Source: CADEED01 sp035502995
Lineage (GTDB): Bacteria; Pseudomonadota; Gammaproteobacteria; Steroidobacterales; Steroidobacteraceae
Direction: 5' to 3'
Length of the DNA: 64,000 nt
NCBI GenBank assembly: GCA_035502995.1
Contig: DATJTW010000022.1
Coordinates: 1-64,000, forward strand
Each line of letters opens with the position of its first letter. Within the stretch, counting starts at the first letter, position 1. Positions 1-9,842 of this stretch are shown in pieces. The translations under genes were made by a program, and so were the position numbers. The notes beneath the pieces are model-generated. The model was not told where the DNA came from and searched no databases. It worked only from the letters and a program-made list of their open reading frames with translations.

Positions 1-178
1 GGTCCTGCACCTCGGCCACGAGCTGCTGATTGCGATCTTCGAGCTCGGCGTTCTCCGCCTTCTGCCGCTCCACCGCTTCCGACAGCCGGCCGAGTTCGCG
101 CACGCCATCACCCGAGAGCCACAGGCGGTACTGCAGCAACAGGACGACGGTCAGCAATGCGCCAGCGAGCCATTTCAT
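1..178 (-). CDS. ftsB: cell division protein FtsB, partial (N-terminal 59 residues; runs off the left edge)
   Basis: Read leftward from the ATG at 178, the product begins MKWLAGALLTVV: a single membrane helix (about residues 3-20) followed by a heptad-like coiled coil rich in E, Q, L and R (about 29-59). This short cytoplasmic tail, helix and periplasmic coiled coil is the FtsB (DivIC-like) design; the family bridges FtsL and FtsQ in the divisome. The 3' end lies outside the window. In gammaproteobacteria ftsB normally follows eno directly; here about 6 kb of other genes lie between them. No clear Shine-Dalgarno is visible before the ATG. The family call rests on topology, coiled coil and neighbourhood rather than on a catalytic motif. 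Confidence 0.8.
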   Translation of the reverse strand, partial: MKWLAGALLTVVLLLQYRLWLSGDGVRELGRLSEAVERQKAENAELEDRNQQLVAEVQD

Positions 179-189
179 TCGGCAGTAGA

Positions 190-203
190 CTAAACTAAAC
201 TAA
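190..203. repeat. A+T-rich TAAAC iterations between ftsB and the antitoxin gene
   Basis: The 32-bp divergent spacer holds CTAAACTAAACTAA, an AT-rich iteration in an otherwise GC-rich region, ending 8 bases before the antitoxin GTG. Its position fits a promoter -10 region or antitoxin operator, but no -35 partner could be assigned. Confidence 0.35.
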
Positions 204-210
204 GTTCACT

Positions 211-426
211 GTGAAGCCCGGCAAGATCAACATCCACCAGGCGAAGACGCATCTCTCCCGCCTCGTCGAAGACGTCGCGAGCGGCAACGAGGTATTGATC
301 GCCAAGGGTGGCCGGCCGATGGCCCGGCTCGTGCCGCTGCGTCGCGACGAAACGCCGCGTCGTCCGGGCCTGCTCAAGGGCAAGCTGCGCATCGCCGACG
401 AATTCGACCGCGCGCTGCCGGTCTAG
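211..426 (+). CDS. Phd/YefM-family antitoxin of a type II toxin-antitoxin pair
   Basis: A 71-residue protein from a GTG start. Residues 4-40 (INIHQAKTHLSRLVEDVASGNEVLIAKGGRPMARLVPL region) follow the Phd/YefM fold: an N-terminal strand, the helix with AKTHLSRL, then the 'evlIakgGrPmArLvpl' strand-turn-strand used for dimerisation and DNA binding. The C-terminal tail (about 50-71) is the part that normally wraps the toxin. The toxin gene starts 20 bases downstream on the same strand, the usual antitoxin-first order. Such pairs are autoregulated by antitoxin binding upstream, where the AT-rich iterations lie. Family is clear; DNA target and physiological role are inferred. Confidence 0.88.
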   Translation: MKPGKINIHQAKTHLSRLVEDVASGNEVLIAKGGRPMARLVPLRRDETPRRPGLLKGKLRIADEFDRALPV

Positions 427-446
427 GCGCCCTCCCCTCCTCCGCC

Positions 447-827
447 ATGCGCCTGTTGCTCGATACGCAGATCTTTCTCTGGTGGCTGGCCGACTCGAAG
501 AAGCTCGGCAAGGCGGCGCGGGAGCGCATCGAGGCCGCGGACGAGGTCTACGTCAGCGCGGCATCCATCGTCGAGTGCGAGCAGAAGATCGCGGCGGGCC
601 TGCTCGAGGCCGACGCGGACGAGCTGGCGCGCGGCATCCCGGCCAGTGGCTTCACCGAGCTGCCGGTGCGGGCGCGGCCCGCGGCCGCTGCGGCGTCATT
701 GAAGAAAGTCGACGGCGCGGATTTCTTCGACCGCCTGCTGATCGCGCAGGCGATGGCGGAGCCGCTGCGGTTCCTCACCGCGAACGGCGCATTGACGCAG
801 TACTCCGAGCTGGTCGAGCTCGCCTGA
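447..827 (+). CDS. PIN-domain toxin, VapC-like
   Basis: A 126-residue PIN-domain protein. It opens MRLLLDTQIFLWW, giving the first acidic residue D6; E43 sits in the SAASIVECEQKI segment and D92/D95 in DGADFFDRLLIAQA. PIN toxins use such acidic residues to hold Mg2+ and cleave RNA, commonly tRNA or rRNA. The segment that usually reads T-x-D near the C-terminus is TANGAL here, so the fourth acidic position looks like N113; three-acid PIN domains can still be active, so this is a caution and not proof of inactivity. It pairs with the antitoxin just upstream. The stop codon abuts the end of the convergent gene at 828. Confidence 0.88.
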   Translation: MRLLLDTQIFLWWLADSKKLGKAARERIEAADEVYVSAASIVECEQKIAAGLLEADADELARGIPASGFTELPVRARPAAAAASLKKVDGADFFDRLLIAQAMAEPLRFLTANGALTQYSELVELA

Positions 828-1328
828 TTACTTGCCCGCGTCGCGGACCTTCGGCACGTACTCGGCCGCGAGCTTCTGCATGGCCGGCAGGAACGACTGC
901 ATCAACGTCATCATCGTCTGCGACATGTTGGCCATGAGCTGCGGCATCTTCGCCAGCACCGCGCGTCCGGGCTCCGACTTGTAGAAGGCCAGCATCCCGT
1001 CGATCTCGGACTGCGAGAACGTCTTGGCGTACAGCTCGAGGTAAGCGGGCTCGAGTTTCTCCCAGCTCATTTCCTTGCGCATCAGTTCGACGGTCTTCGA
1101 TTTGAACTCGTCGATCAGGACCTGCTGCTTGGCCGTCGGCGGCGCATCTCCCGTCGCCTGCTTCATCGCCTGGCCGAGGATGCCGTCCATCTGCGCGTAT
1201 GACGCGTCGAGCAGCTGCTTCGCATCGGTGACCTTCATGAGCTCGCGGATGGACGCTTCGCTCGCACCCTCCGCGGAAAACGCCGGCAACGACAGGAACA
1301 GCGCGAACGCGAGCAGCAACTTCTTCAT
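828..1328 (-). CDS. DUF2059-type exported protein
   Basis: A 166-residue protein with a clear Sec signal peptide (MKKLLLAFALFLSLPAFSA, cleavage near residue 19). The mature part is helical, with the 'AKTFSQSEIDGMLAFYKSEPGRAVLAKMPQLM' type segment typical of DUF2059, a family of exported proteins of unknown function. The ATG at 1328 is chosen over an upstream in-frame start because it is preceded by GGGAGG and begins the signal peptide. The gene converges on the toxin gene with no spacer and lies just downstream of the M16 protease gene on the same strand. Confidence 0.8.
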   Translation of the reverse strand: MKKLLLAFALFLSLPAFSAEGASEASIRELMKVTDAKQLLDASYAQMDGILGQAMKQATGDAPPTAKQQVLIDEFKSKTVELMRKEMSWEKLEPAYLELYAKTFSQSEIDGMLAFYKSEPGRAVLAKMPQLMANMSQTMMTLMQSFLPAMQKLAAEYVPKVRDAGK

Positions 1329-1392
1329 GAGACCTCCCGGAACTGGCCGGGAGTGTGCCAGCTCGCGCGCCGCGGCGCGAGCCGGCGCCAAA

Positions 1393-4149
1393 CTACCGCG
1401 CCACCGGCCTGCCGTCGGCGTCGAGGACCGTCACATCGCCGAAACCGAGCGCGCGTATCGGCTTCTCTATCTTCGCGAGATCGCCGACCACGATCCACGT
1501 GAGCCCCTCCGGATGGATGAGTCTGCCCGCCGAGGCGTTGACGTCGGCGAGCGTCAGCGCGCCGAGATCGCCGACCAGGTCGTTCCAGTAGCTGTCCTTC
1601 AAACCGTACGTGAGGATCTCCTCGTACGAACCCGCGATCTCCGTGGACGTCTCGTTGCTGCCCGGCAGCGCGATGATGATCGTGTCCTTCGCGAACTTCA
1701 GCTCGGCGTCGGTGGGCTTGCGGCTGCCGAGCACCTCGGTGAGTTCCTTGCGCATCTCGACCATCGACTCGGCGGTCTTGTCGGTCTGCACGCCGGCACC
1801 GGCGCGGAAGATGCCGGGGCCGATCGTGTCGACGATGCGCGTCGACGCGCCGTACGACCAGTGCTTGTCCTCGCGCAGGTTCATGTTGAGGCGCGCACTA
1901 AAATTCCCGCCCAGCATCGCGTCGAGCGCGACGAAGCGGATGTGGTCGGCATCGCCGCGCGGCGGCGCGAGATTGGCCGTGACGATGGTCGACTGCTCCG
2001 CGCCCGGCCGGTCGACCAGGAACACGCGCGGCTTCGTCGCGGCCGCGACGGTCGCCAGGTTCTTGCGCGGCGCCTCCCCGCCCGCCGACCGCCAAACGCC
2101 CAGACGCTGCTCGAGCAACGGCTTGATCGCGTCGATCGTGGTGTCGCCGACGACCAGCAGCTGCGAGTTGTCCGGCCGCACCCAGCGCCGGTAGAACTCC
2201 GCGAGCTCCGCGCTCTTCAGGTTTTTCACCACGTCCTCGGTGCCGATGCCGGACGACGGATTCGCATATGCGTGGCCTTCGCCGTACAGCAGCTTCGGCA
2301 GCAGGCGATTCACGATGCCACCTGGCTGCGCCTTCTCCTGCTGGATCGACGCCAGCGTCTGGCCGCGCAGGCGTTCGAGCTCGCTGTCGGGAAACGTGGG
2401 ATTCAGGATCAGGTCGGCGTACAGCTCCAGCGAATCGCCGAGCCGGTTCGACAGCGCATTCATGCTGAGATACGAGCGGTCGAGTGACGAGCCGACGCCG
2501 AGCGTGGCGCCGATCGACTCGGCGCGCTCGGCGATCTGCAACGAGCTGCGCGTCTTCGTGCCCTCCTGCAGCATCAGCGTGGCCAGTCGCGCGGTGCCGG
2601 GCTTCGCCAGGCTGTCGGCGGCGAAGCCGGCGTCGCTGATCAGCGTGAAATCCACGAGCGGCGCGTCGTGCCGCTCGACCACGACGACCTCGAGGCCGTT
2701 CGACAGCTTCACGCGCGCCGGCGGCGGCAGCTGCAGCGACGGCGGCGCACCCGTCGCGGGTAGTTTGGACCGGTCGACCGTCGACACGGCGGTCTTGTAC
2801 ACCGGCACCGGCTCCACGTTCAGCACGAACACGCCGTCGGACATCCAGCGCTTCGCCGCGGCCTGCACGTCCGCGACCCGGGCATTCGCGACCCAGCCGA
2901 GGCGCGTCTTGTAGAAATCCGGCGAGCCCGCGAACACCAGGCTTTCGGCGAGGATCGACGACTTGCCGCCGAAGCCGTCGATGCGTTCGATGCCGCGCGC
3001 GAAGTTGGCGAAGTTCGTCGTGCGGATGCGGTCGAGTTCGGCCGGCGTCGGACCCTTCGCGAGAAACGTCGCGATCTCCTCGTCGAGCGCCGCTTCGACC
3101 TTCGCCGGATCTTCGCCCGGCTTCACCGTGACGACGACCTGGATCTGCGAAGCGATCTCGAACGGACCGACATACGCGGACACCGCCGTGGCGGTGCGGT
3201 CCGTGTACACCAGGCGCTTGTAGAGCCGGCTGTTCTTCCCGCCGCCGAGCAGGTCGCTGACGATGTCCAGCATCGCGTAGTCGTATTGCCTGTAGCCCGG
3301 GATGTTCCACACCTTGTAGATGCGCGCCTGCGGCACGTGGTCCTGGAGCATCGCGCGGCGCGTGCCGGTCATCTTCGCGACGAATTCCTCCTGCCGCTTG
3401 ACCACCGGGCCCGAGGGGATGTCACCGAAATATTTTTCGACCTTCGCTTTCGCCTCGGCGACCGTGACGTCGCCAGCGATCACCAGCACGGCATTGGCCG
3501 CGCCGTAGTAGGCGCGGAACCAGTCCTTCACGTCGTCGAGCGACGCGGCGTTCAGGTCTGCCATCGAGCCGATGGTTTCCCAGGAATACGGATGACCCGC
3601 CGGGTACGTGCTCTCGACGATCAGCTCGTTGACCTTGCCGTACGGCCGGTTCTGGCCCTGCCGCTTCTCGTTCTGCACGACGCCGCGTTGCTCGTCGAGC
3701 ACCTTCTGGTCGATCGCGCCCAGCAGGTGACCCATGCGGTCCGATTCCATCCACAACGTCATGTCGAGCGCGGACGTCGGCACGTTCTGGAAGTAGTTGG
3801 TCCGGTCGAACCACGTCGTGCCGTTGGCCTTCGTCGCGCCGGCGGGCTCGAGCGCCTTGAACCAGTCTTCCTTGTAGTTCTCGGAGCCGTTGAACATCAG
3901 GTGTTCGAACAGGTGCGCGAAGCCGGTGCGGCCGGGCCTCTCGTCCTTGCTGCCAACGTGGTACCAGACGTTGACCGCGACGACCGGCGCCTTGTGGTCC
4001 TCGTGCACGATCAACGTCAGCCCGTTGTCGAGCACGAACTTCTGGTACGGGATGTCGATCGACGGCAGCGGCGGCGTCTTCGGCGCGGCGCCGACGCCGG
4101 CGGCGAAAGACAGCAACGTGACGGCGGCGAAGCGATGCAAGGTGTTCAT
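1393..4149 (-). CDS. secreted M16-family zinc metallopeptidase (pitrilysin/insulysin type)
   Basis: 918 residues with an N-terminal signal peptide (about 1-21). The first M16 half carries the inverted zinc motif HLFEH (H79, E82, H83) with a downstream glutamate near residue 161 in the VVQNEKRQ segment, the expected spacing for the third ligand. A second M16-like half (about 470-918) lacks HxxEH, as usual for the structural half of these two-repeat proteins. The family degrades peptides in a closed chamber; exported forms act in the periplasm on peptides or signal sequences, but this substrate is unknown. Start ATG at 4149 gives the signal peptide. It stands alone, with DUF2059 65 bases downstream. 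Confidence 0.93.
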   Translation of the reverse strand: MNTLHRFAAVTLLSFAAGVGAAPKTPPLPSIDIPYQKFVLDNGLTLIVHEDHKAPVVAVNVWYHVGSKDERPGRTGFAHLFEHLMFNGSENYKEDWFKALEPAGATKANGTTWFDRTNYFQNVPTSALDMTLWMESDRMGHLLGAIDQKVLDEQRGVVQNEKRQGQNRPYGKVNELIVESTYPAGHPYSWETIGSMADLNAASLDDVKDWFRAYYGAANAVLVIAGDVTVAEAKAKVEKYFGDIPSGPVVKRQEEFVAKMTGTRRAMLQDHVPQARIYKVWNIPGYRQYDYAMLDIVSDLLGGGKNSRLYKRLVYTDRTATAVSAYVGPFEIASQIQVVVTVKPGEDPAKVEAALDEEIATFLAKGPTPAELDRIRTTNFANFARGIERIDGFGGKSSILAESLVFAGSPDFYKTRLGWVANARVADVQAAAKRWMSDGVFVLNVEPVPVYKTAVSTVDRSKLPATGAPPSLQLPPPARVKLSNGLEVVVVERHDAPLVDFTLISDAGFAADSLAKPGTARLATLMLQEGTKTRSSLQIAERAESIGATLGVGSSLDRSYLSMNALSNRLGDSLELYADLILNPTFPDSELERLRGQTLASIQQEKAQPGGIVNRLLPKLLYGEGHAYANPSSGIGTEDVVKNLKSAELAEFYRRWVRPDNSQLLVVGDTTIDAIKPLLEQRLGVWRSAGGEAPRKNLATVAAATKPRVFLVDRPGAEQSTIVTANLAPPRGDADHIRFVALDAMLGGNFSARLNMNLREDKHWSYGASTRIVDTIGPGIFRAGAGVQTDKTAESMVEMRKELTEVLGSRKPTDAELKFAKDTIIIALPGSNETSTEIAGSYEEILTYGLKDSYWNDLVGDLGALTLADVNASAGRLIHPEGLTWIVVGDLAKIEKPIRALGFGDVTVLDADGRPVAR

Positions 4150-4239
4150 GGGCCGACGATATCGGGCACCGGTCGCGCCGACAAATCCGTCGCTGCCCTC
4201 ATCCGCCCAACCGTGCGTCCGGCGAGACGGACGGAGCCA

Positions 4240-4680
4240 TCACTGGCCTTGCAGGCTCGTGAACCCGCGGCAGACCACGGCCAGCTTGTTGCCATCCGGA
4301 TCGCGGACGTAGGCGGCGTAGAAATCCGGGTTGTAGAGCAGTCGCAGGCCGGGCGCGCCCTCCGACGTTCCGCCGTTGGTGAGCGCCGCGGCATGGAACG
4401 CATCGACATCGCGCCAACGTTTCGCCCACAGCGCGACCATGCTGCCGTTGCCGACGCTCGCGGGCTGCGCGTTGTACGGCTTGCACAGCCACAACGCATC
4501 CTGCACCGCGCCGTCCTGCTCGTAACGGCCCCAGCCGATCCAGCCGTTCCAGCTCGTGGTGCTTTCGGCCGAGGTGTCGCAACGCGCCCAGCCGAGCACG
4601 CCGAGCGTGGCGTCGTAGAACGTCGCGGAGCGCTCGAGATCGTCCGAGCCGAGACAGATGTACGCGAACATCGAGCTCAT
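4240..4680 (-). CDS. VOC-superfamily (glyoxalase/bleomycin-resistance fold) protein
   Basis: 146 residues. The start MSSMFAYICLGSDDLERSATFYDATLGVLG shows the beta-strand then 'SxxFYdatLgxLG' helix typical of VOC proteins, and the end 'AAYVRDPDGNKLAVVCR' carries the final strand with a potential metal-binding-type acidic segment. Members are lyases, dioxygenases or binding proteins; the substrate cannot be told here. Its ATG overlaps the stop of the upstream GFA-like gene by 4 bases (ATGA), so the two are probably co-translated. Confidence 0.85.
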   Translation of the reverse strand: MSSMFAYICLGSDDLERSATFYDATLGVLGWARCDTSAESTTSWNGWIGWGRYEQDGAVQDALWLCKPYNAQPASVGNGSMVALWAKRWRDVDAFHAAALTNGGTSEGAPGLRLLYNPDFYAAYVRDPDGNKLAVVCRGFTSLQGQ

Positions 4681-5120
4681 GAGGGTCCTTCCTCGATCGT
4701 GACAGTGGAGATCCAGCCCGTCGCGCGGCGCGCGAGCCGGTCGCCGACCTGCTCGCCCTCGAAGCTGGCCGGTGAAATCACGAGGCGAGCCGCGTCGACT
4801 CCCTCGAAGGTGTTCACGTTGACGACCGCGTACCGGCGACCGTCGATGAGCGACGTCACGACGGGCGGCACGCCGCACCGGGCGCAGACGAGGAATTCCG
4901 CGGTCCCCGTTTCGAACGAATAACGCGAAACCAGCGCGGCCTCGGCGAGCCGCACGGCGAGCGAACCGGCCGGGTTCGACGTCCACACGCCGCCGTGTTT
5001 GACGCAGAACGTGCAGCCGCAACGGCGGGCGTTGATCGTCGACGCGTCGCCGACCCAGTCGAGCGCGTAGCTGACGTTGCCGCAATGACAGCCGCCGCGA
5101 ATCCTCGTCCCGGCGGTCAC
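4677..5120 (-). CDS. GFA/CENP-V family protein
   Basis: 147 residues starting at a GTG. Three Cys pairs fit the zinc-binding Mss4-like fold of GFA (glutathione-dependent formaldehyde-activating enzyme-like) proteins: GGCHCGNV at the N-terminus, CGCTFC near residue 35, and CARCG near residue 80. The name reflects family membership; real formaldehyde activation is unproven for most members. It lies between the RDD membrane protein gene (4-base gap) and the VOC gene (4-base overlap). A second GFA-like protein is encoded at 10331-10720. Confidence 0.88.
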   Translation of the reverse strand: MTAGTRIRGGCHCGNVSYALDWVGDASTINARRCGCTFCVKHGGVWTSNPAGSLAVRLAEAALVSRYSFETGTAEFLVCARCGVPPVVTSLIDGRRYAVVNVNTFEGVDAARLVISPASFEGEQVGDRLARRATGWISTVTIEEGPS

Positions 5121-5124
5121 GACC

Positions 5125-5730
5125 TCAGTCCCGCACGACGGCGGTGCCCGCGATGAAGTCGTGGATGGCGCGCCGCCGCGTGTTGCTCAGCATCGTGATC
5201 GCGGTCGCGAGCCAGAAGGCCTGCGCGATCCAGGTGACGATGCCGGCCCAAGCCGGTTGCGCCGATCCCAACAACCGCAGCTGGTCGAGGAATCCGTCCG
5301 CGGTCACGCCGGCCTCGAGCTGCGAGAGTCCGACCATCGACGCAATCGATGAGATGACGCTGAAGACGAACGCCGGCAGATACCGCAGGAAGGCGGCCTG
5401 GCCCGTCACCTCTCTGCCGTCGGCCATGACGATGCGCAGGCCGAGGATGCGCTTGCCGGGCGTACCGCCGAATCGCTTGACCAGGTAGACGTAGTACCAG
5501 AGGCCGAGCAGGTCGCTGGGCAATCCGAAATACAGCGCCGCCTTCATCGACCACATCGACAGGACGAAGTAGAGGATGGCGAGCGGCGCGAGGATCAGCG
5601 AATCCAGGATCAACGCGACCACGCGGAGCCAGAAGCCGCCGACCGGCCGCTCCGCGGGATCACCGGACAGGGCCTGGGGCTCGGCGACCACCGGCGCTTG
5701 CGGCGGGGCGTAGGGATTCCGGCTCTCCAC
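5125..5730 (-). CDS. RDD-family membrane protein
   Basis: About 201 residues from a GTG at 5730 that reads VESRNPYAPPQAP; AGG lies about 8 bases before it. An in-frame upstream start at 5775 exists but adds only a low-quality leader. After a proline-rich N-terminus come four hydrophobic segments; the first holds R-V-V-A-L-I-L-D, the Arg/Asp pattern that names RDD, and GTPGKRILGLRI precedes the third helix as in the family. RDD proteins are small inner-membrane proteins, some linked to ion or solute transport. Function here is unknown. Confidence 0.85.
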   Translation of the reverse strand: MESRNPYAPPQAPVVAEPQALSGDPAERPVGGFWLRVVALILDSLILAPLAILYFVLSMWSMKAALYFGLPSDLLGLWYYVYLVKRFGGTPGKRILGLRIVMADGREVTGQAAFLRYLPAFVFSVISSIASMVGLSQLEAGVTADGFLDQLRLLGSAQPAWAGIVTWIAQAFWLATAITMLSNTRRRAIHDFIAGTAVVRD

Positions 5731-5820
5731 GGTCGACCTCGCGCGGACAGTAGTTTGACCGGCCGACTTCAGCACGCGCGCCGCGAGGCGTCAACGACGC
5801 CCGCGCCGCGGGACGTCGGT

Positions 5821-6435
5821 TCAAGGCGCGACCGCGTCCTCCGGATTCAGCGTGAGTTCGGCGGCTTCGGCCGCGGTCTTCGCCTGCCAGTTGTTCATCG
5901 CCGTGGCCTGCAGCTTGTCGTACATCTCGCTGGTCTTCGAGTCCGCGAACATGACGTCGGCTTCCGGCGTCTTCTCGACCCAGCGCGTTTCCTTCAGCCA
6001 CTTCGCGAACTCGGGACCGGTGGTGCGGTACTCGGACGTGCCCGAGGTGCGCAGCGGCCGCATCTGGAATCCATTGGCGTAGATGAAGCGCAGCAGCACG
6101 TAGTAGCGCTTACCGGCCTCGACGTTCGCTTCCATCATGTGGTTGGGGCTGGCGTACAACAGGTGTTTGCCGGGCGGCAGCAACACCACCGTCTTTCCCT
6201 TCCACCAGCTCATGCCGAGCAGCGTGCGCTTGTCGTCGACGATCTCGAACAATCCGACCGGGAACATGCCCTGGATCTTGTTGATCGGCTCGACGAACAC
6301 GATCTGCGCCTGGTCGGCCGGCGGCGGCGCCAGCACGTAGTCGGGCACCTCGACCACCGTCGGTTTCGGCTTCTCTTTCGCGAACGCACCCGTGGCGGCC
6401 AGCGCGGCCACCGCGATCAGCAACAGTTTTTTCAT
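5821..6435 (-). CDS. exported protein of unknown function
   Basis: 204 residues with a signal peptide (MKKLLLIAVAALAATGAFA). The mature part has the pattern QAQIVFVEP...LLPPGKHLLYAS...AGKRYYVLLRF, which resembles the beta-rich DUF2846-like exported proteins; this is by eye only. The C-terminal half is helical and charged. It is 17 bases from the stop of eno's neighbourhood, on the same strand as eno, and may be co-transcribed with it. I do not assign a function. Confidence 0.7.
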   Translation of the reverse strand: MKKLLLIAVAALAATGAFAKEKPKPTVVEVPDYVLAPPPADQAQIVFVEPINKIQGMFPVGLFEIVDDKRTLLGMSWWKGKTVVLLPPGKHLLYASPNHMMEANVEAGKRYYVLLRFIYANGFQMRPLRTSGTSEYRTTGPEFAKWLKETRWVEKTPEADVMFADSKTSEMYDKLQATAMNNWQAKTAAEAAELTLNPEDAVAP

Positions 6436-6452
6436 GGTCTTCTCGGGACGAA

Positions 6453-7732
<1,280 letters not shown>

Positions 7733-7736
<4 letters not shown>

Positions 7737-8566
7737 AGGAGACTTTCCTCGAAGGGTTGTTGTTTGACTGCGGTGTCGAGCTGCTTGAGCGTCGACAGTA
7801 AAACTTCCATGCGCCCGAGCGGCCAGGCATTGGGCCCGTCGCTCAGCGCCTTGGCGGGATCCGGGTGCGTTTCCATGAACAGGCCGGCGATGCCGGCCGC
7901 GACCGCGGCGCGCGCCAGCACCGGGATGTGCTCGCGCTGCCCGCCCGACGCGTCGCCCTTGCCGCCCGGTAGTTGGACGGAGTGCGTGGCGTCGAACACG
8001 ACCGGCGCGCCGGTCGCACGCATGATCGCGAGCGAACGCATGTCGGAGACGAGATTGTTGTAGCCGAACGAGAAGCCGCGCTCGCAGACCAGGATCTGCT
8101 GATTGCCCGTGGAGCGCGCCTTGTCGACGACGTTCTGCATCTCCCACGGCGACAGGAACTGGCCCTTCTTGATGTTGACCGGCTTGCCCTGCGAGCAGAC
8201 GTTGATGATGAAGTTCGTCTGGCGCGCGAGGAACGCCGGCGTCTGCATGACGTCGACCACGCTCGCGACCTCGGCGAACGGCGTGTCCTCGTGCACGTCG
8301 GTGAGCACCGGCACGCCGATCTTCTGCTTCACGCCCTCGAGCACCTTGAGACCCGCGTCGATGCCGGGACCGCGGAAGCTCTTGGCGGAGGAACGGTTCG
8401 CCTTGTCGTAGGACGCCTTGAACACGAACGGCACGCCGAGGCGGCTCGTGATGTCCTTGAGCTTGCCGGCGATCTCCTGGGTCAGCGTCTCGCCTTCGAT
8501 GACGCAGGGACCCGCGATGAGGAACATCGGGCGATCGATGCCGACCTGGAAATTGGCGAGTAGCAC
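7733..8566 (-). CDS. kdsA: 2-dehydro-3-deoxyphosphooctonate aldolase (KDO-8-phosphate synthase)
   Basis: Condenses arabinose 5-phosphate with phosphoenolpyruvate to give KDO-8-phosphate for the LPS inner core. 277 residues from a GTG at 8566 (VLLANFQVGI...), preceded by a weak AGGT; longer in-frame starts exist but add non-homologous Arg/Pro-rich sequence. Family landmarks are IAGPCVIEG, FKASYDKANRSS, LTDVHE, LVCERGFSFGYNNLVSD, FDATHSVQ and ETHPDPAKALSDGPN. Overlaps eno by 4 bases. Confidence 0.96.
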
Positions 8567-8672
8567 GGATACCTGTCCGGATTCGGGGGTACGGAGGATA
8601 CACCGGCAGGGGCGCGATTTCCCGCCGCGAAACCGCGGGATATGCGGGCGGGACAGCCCGCGAGACAACGCG

Positions 8673-9485
8673 TCAATCGCTCTCGAGCGGCAGCTCCATC
8701 AGCAGTTTCACGCCCTCGTCGGCCACCACCGAGAAACCGGCGCGACGGTACAGCGCGATCGCGGGACTGCCCTGGAACACGCGCAGCTGCACGCAGCGCT
8801 TGTCGCGATCCGCCGCGAGGGCGGCGGAGAATTCCAGCGCGGCCGTCCCGGCGCCGCGATTGCGATGTCCGGCGGCGACCTGCAGATCGCCGACGTACAG
8901 GGCGTCCGCCTCGTCGCGCAGACGCAGGATCCCGATGCGTTCGCCGTGGTCGCGCAACAGGTAGTTCTCGGTGGACGGCCACGACGTGGGGATCGCCGTC
9001 GGGTCCCAGACGATGCCGGCCGCCGCGAACGTCGCCGACATGTTGTTGCGCGACAGATCGTGGGCGAACGGCACGTCCGCGTCACCGGCCGGCACGATCG
9101 AGATGTCCGGCGACAGTTCGGCCTCGCGACGCCGCTGCGTCGCGGACTTGATCTCCGTCTTCGCGAAGACACTGCCGTCGGACCACGTGAGCCCGTAGCC
9201 GACCGCCTCCGCCTTCAACCGCGGGATGTTCGCGACGCGTTCGTACGCCCAGAGGCGCCAGCGCGGCACCGACAGCGACCACCACAACCAGGCCAACGCG
9301 ATACCGACCACGAACACCACGAGGCCGATCCCGTTGTGCTGCCGGCCGATCACGCCGCGCTTCACGAGTTCGCCAAAGGTCCACGCCGGCACGAAGATCA
9401 GCAGCAACACGGGACCATTGACCCAGGCCATGCCGGTCCAGAGTGCGCGACGGACGGAATACGTCCTGGGCGCCGGCGCCGTCAC
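8673..9485 (-). CDS. membrane-anchored GNAT N-acetyltransferase-like protein
   Basis: 270 residues from a GTG at 9485 that overlaps the upstream stop (GTGA). The N-terminal 80 residues hold two membrane segments (about 20-40 and 53-73). The C-terminal half (about 145-270) looks like a GNAT domain: LYVGDLQVAAGHRNRGAGTAALEF resembles the acetyl-CoA-binding 'V.p.yRgrGiG..Ll' motif and VFQGSPAIALYRRAGFSVV the final 'N..A..lY...GF' motif. A GNAT domain on a membrane anchor is unusual. Substrate unknown. Confidence 0.75.
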   Translation of the reverse strand: MTAPAPRTYSVRRALWTGMAWVNGPVLLLIFVPAWTFGELVKRGVIGRQHNGIGLVVFVVGIALAWLWWSLSVPRWRLWAYERVANIPRLKAEAVGYGLTWSDGSVFAKTEIKSATQRRREAELSPDISIVPAGDADVPFAHDLSRNNMSATFAAAGIVWDPTAIPTSWPSTENYLLRDHGERIGILRLRDEADALYVGDLQVAAGHRNRGAGTAALEFSAALAADRDKRCVQLRVFQGSPAIALYRRAGFSVVADEGVKLLMELPLESD

Positions 9486-9835
9486 GAATACAGTCTGGCG
9501 ATCGCCGCGACGATCGCGAGATACGGCGCGAACACGAGCGCGACGAATCCAGCCACCGTCGCGACGCCCCGCCACCGGCGCGTCAGGAACTGGTGGTACA
9601 GCGCCAGGAACGGAAACGAGATCATCAACAGAAAGGCGTGGTCGAACGTCGGCCGCTGCTCGAGCGGCAGCTCCGGATCCAGGATCAGCCACGCGATGAG
9701 CAGCAGCGCGATCACCGACTGGTCCAGCTGCAGCTGCTCCGGCTCGGGCATTCCACCGGCGACCAACTGCAGATAGATGCCCGACGCTGCCGCCAGCGAC
9801 AGGAAGATCGCGGCGAGCAGATAGAAGCGCCGCAC
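9482..9835 (-). CDS. small multi-pass membrane protein of unknown function
   Basis: 117 residues from a GTG at 9835. Hydrophobic segments at about 4-24, 40-57, 64-82 and 90-113 suggest four membrane passes with short loops. I recognise no family. It sits 7 bases after the RidA-like gene and overlaps the GNAT gene by 4 bases, so these three genes probably form one translation-coupled unit. Confidence 0.65.
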   Translation of the reverse strand: MRRFYLLAAIFLSLAAASGIYLQLVAGGMPEPEQLQLDQSVIALLLIAWLILDPELPLEQRPTFDHAFLLMISFPFLALYHQFLTRRWRGVATVAGFVALVFAPYLAIVAAIARLYS

Positions 9836-9842
9836 GTCGACG

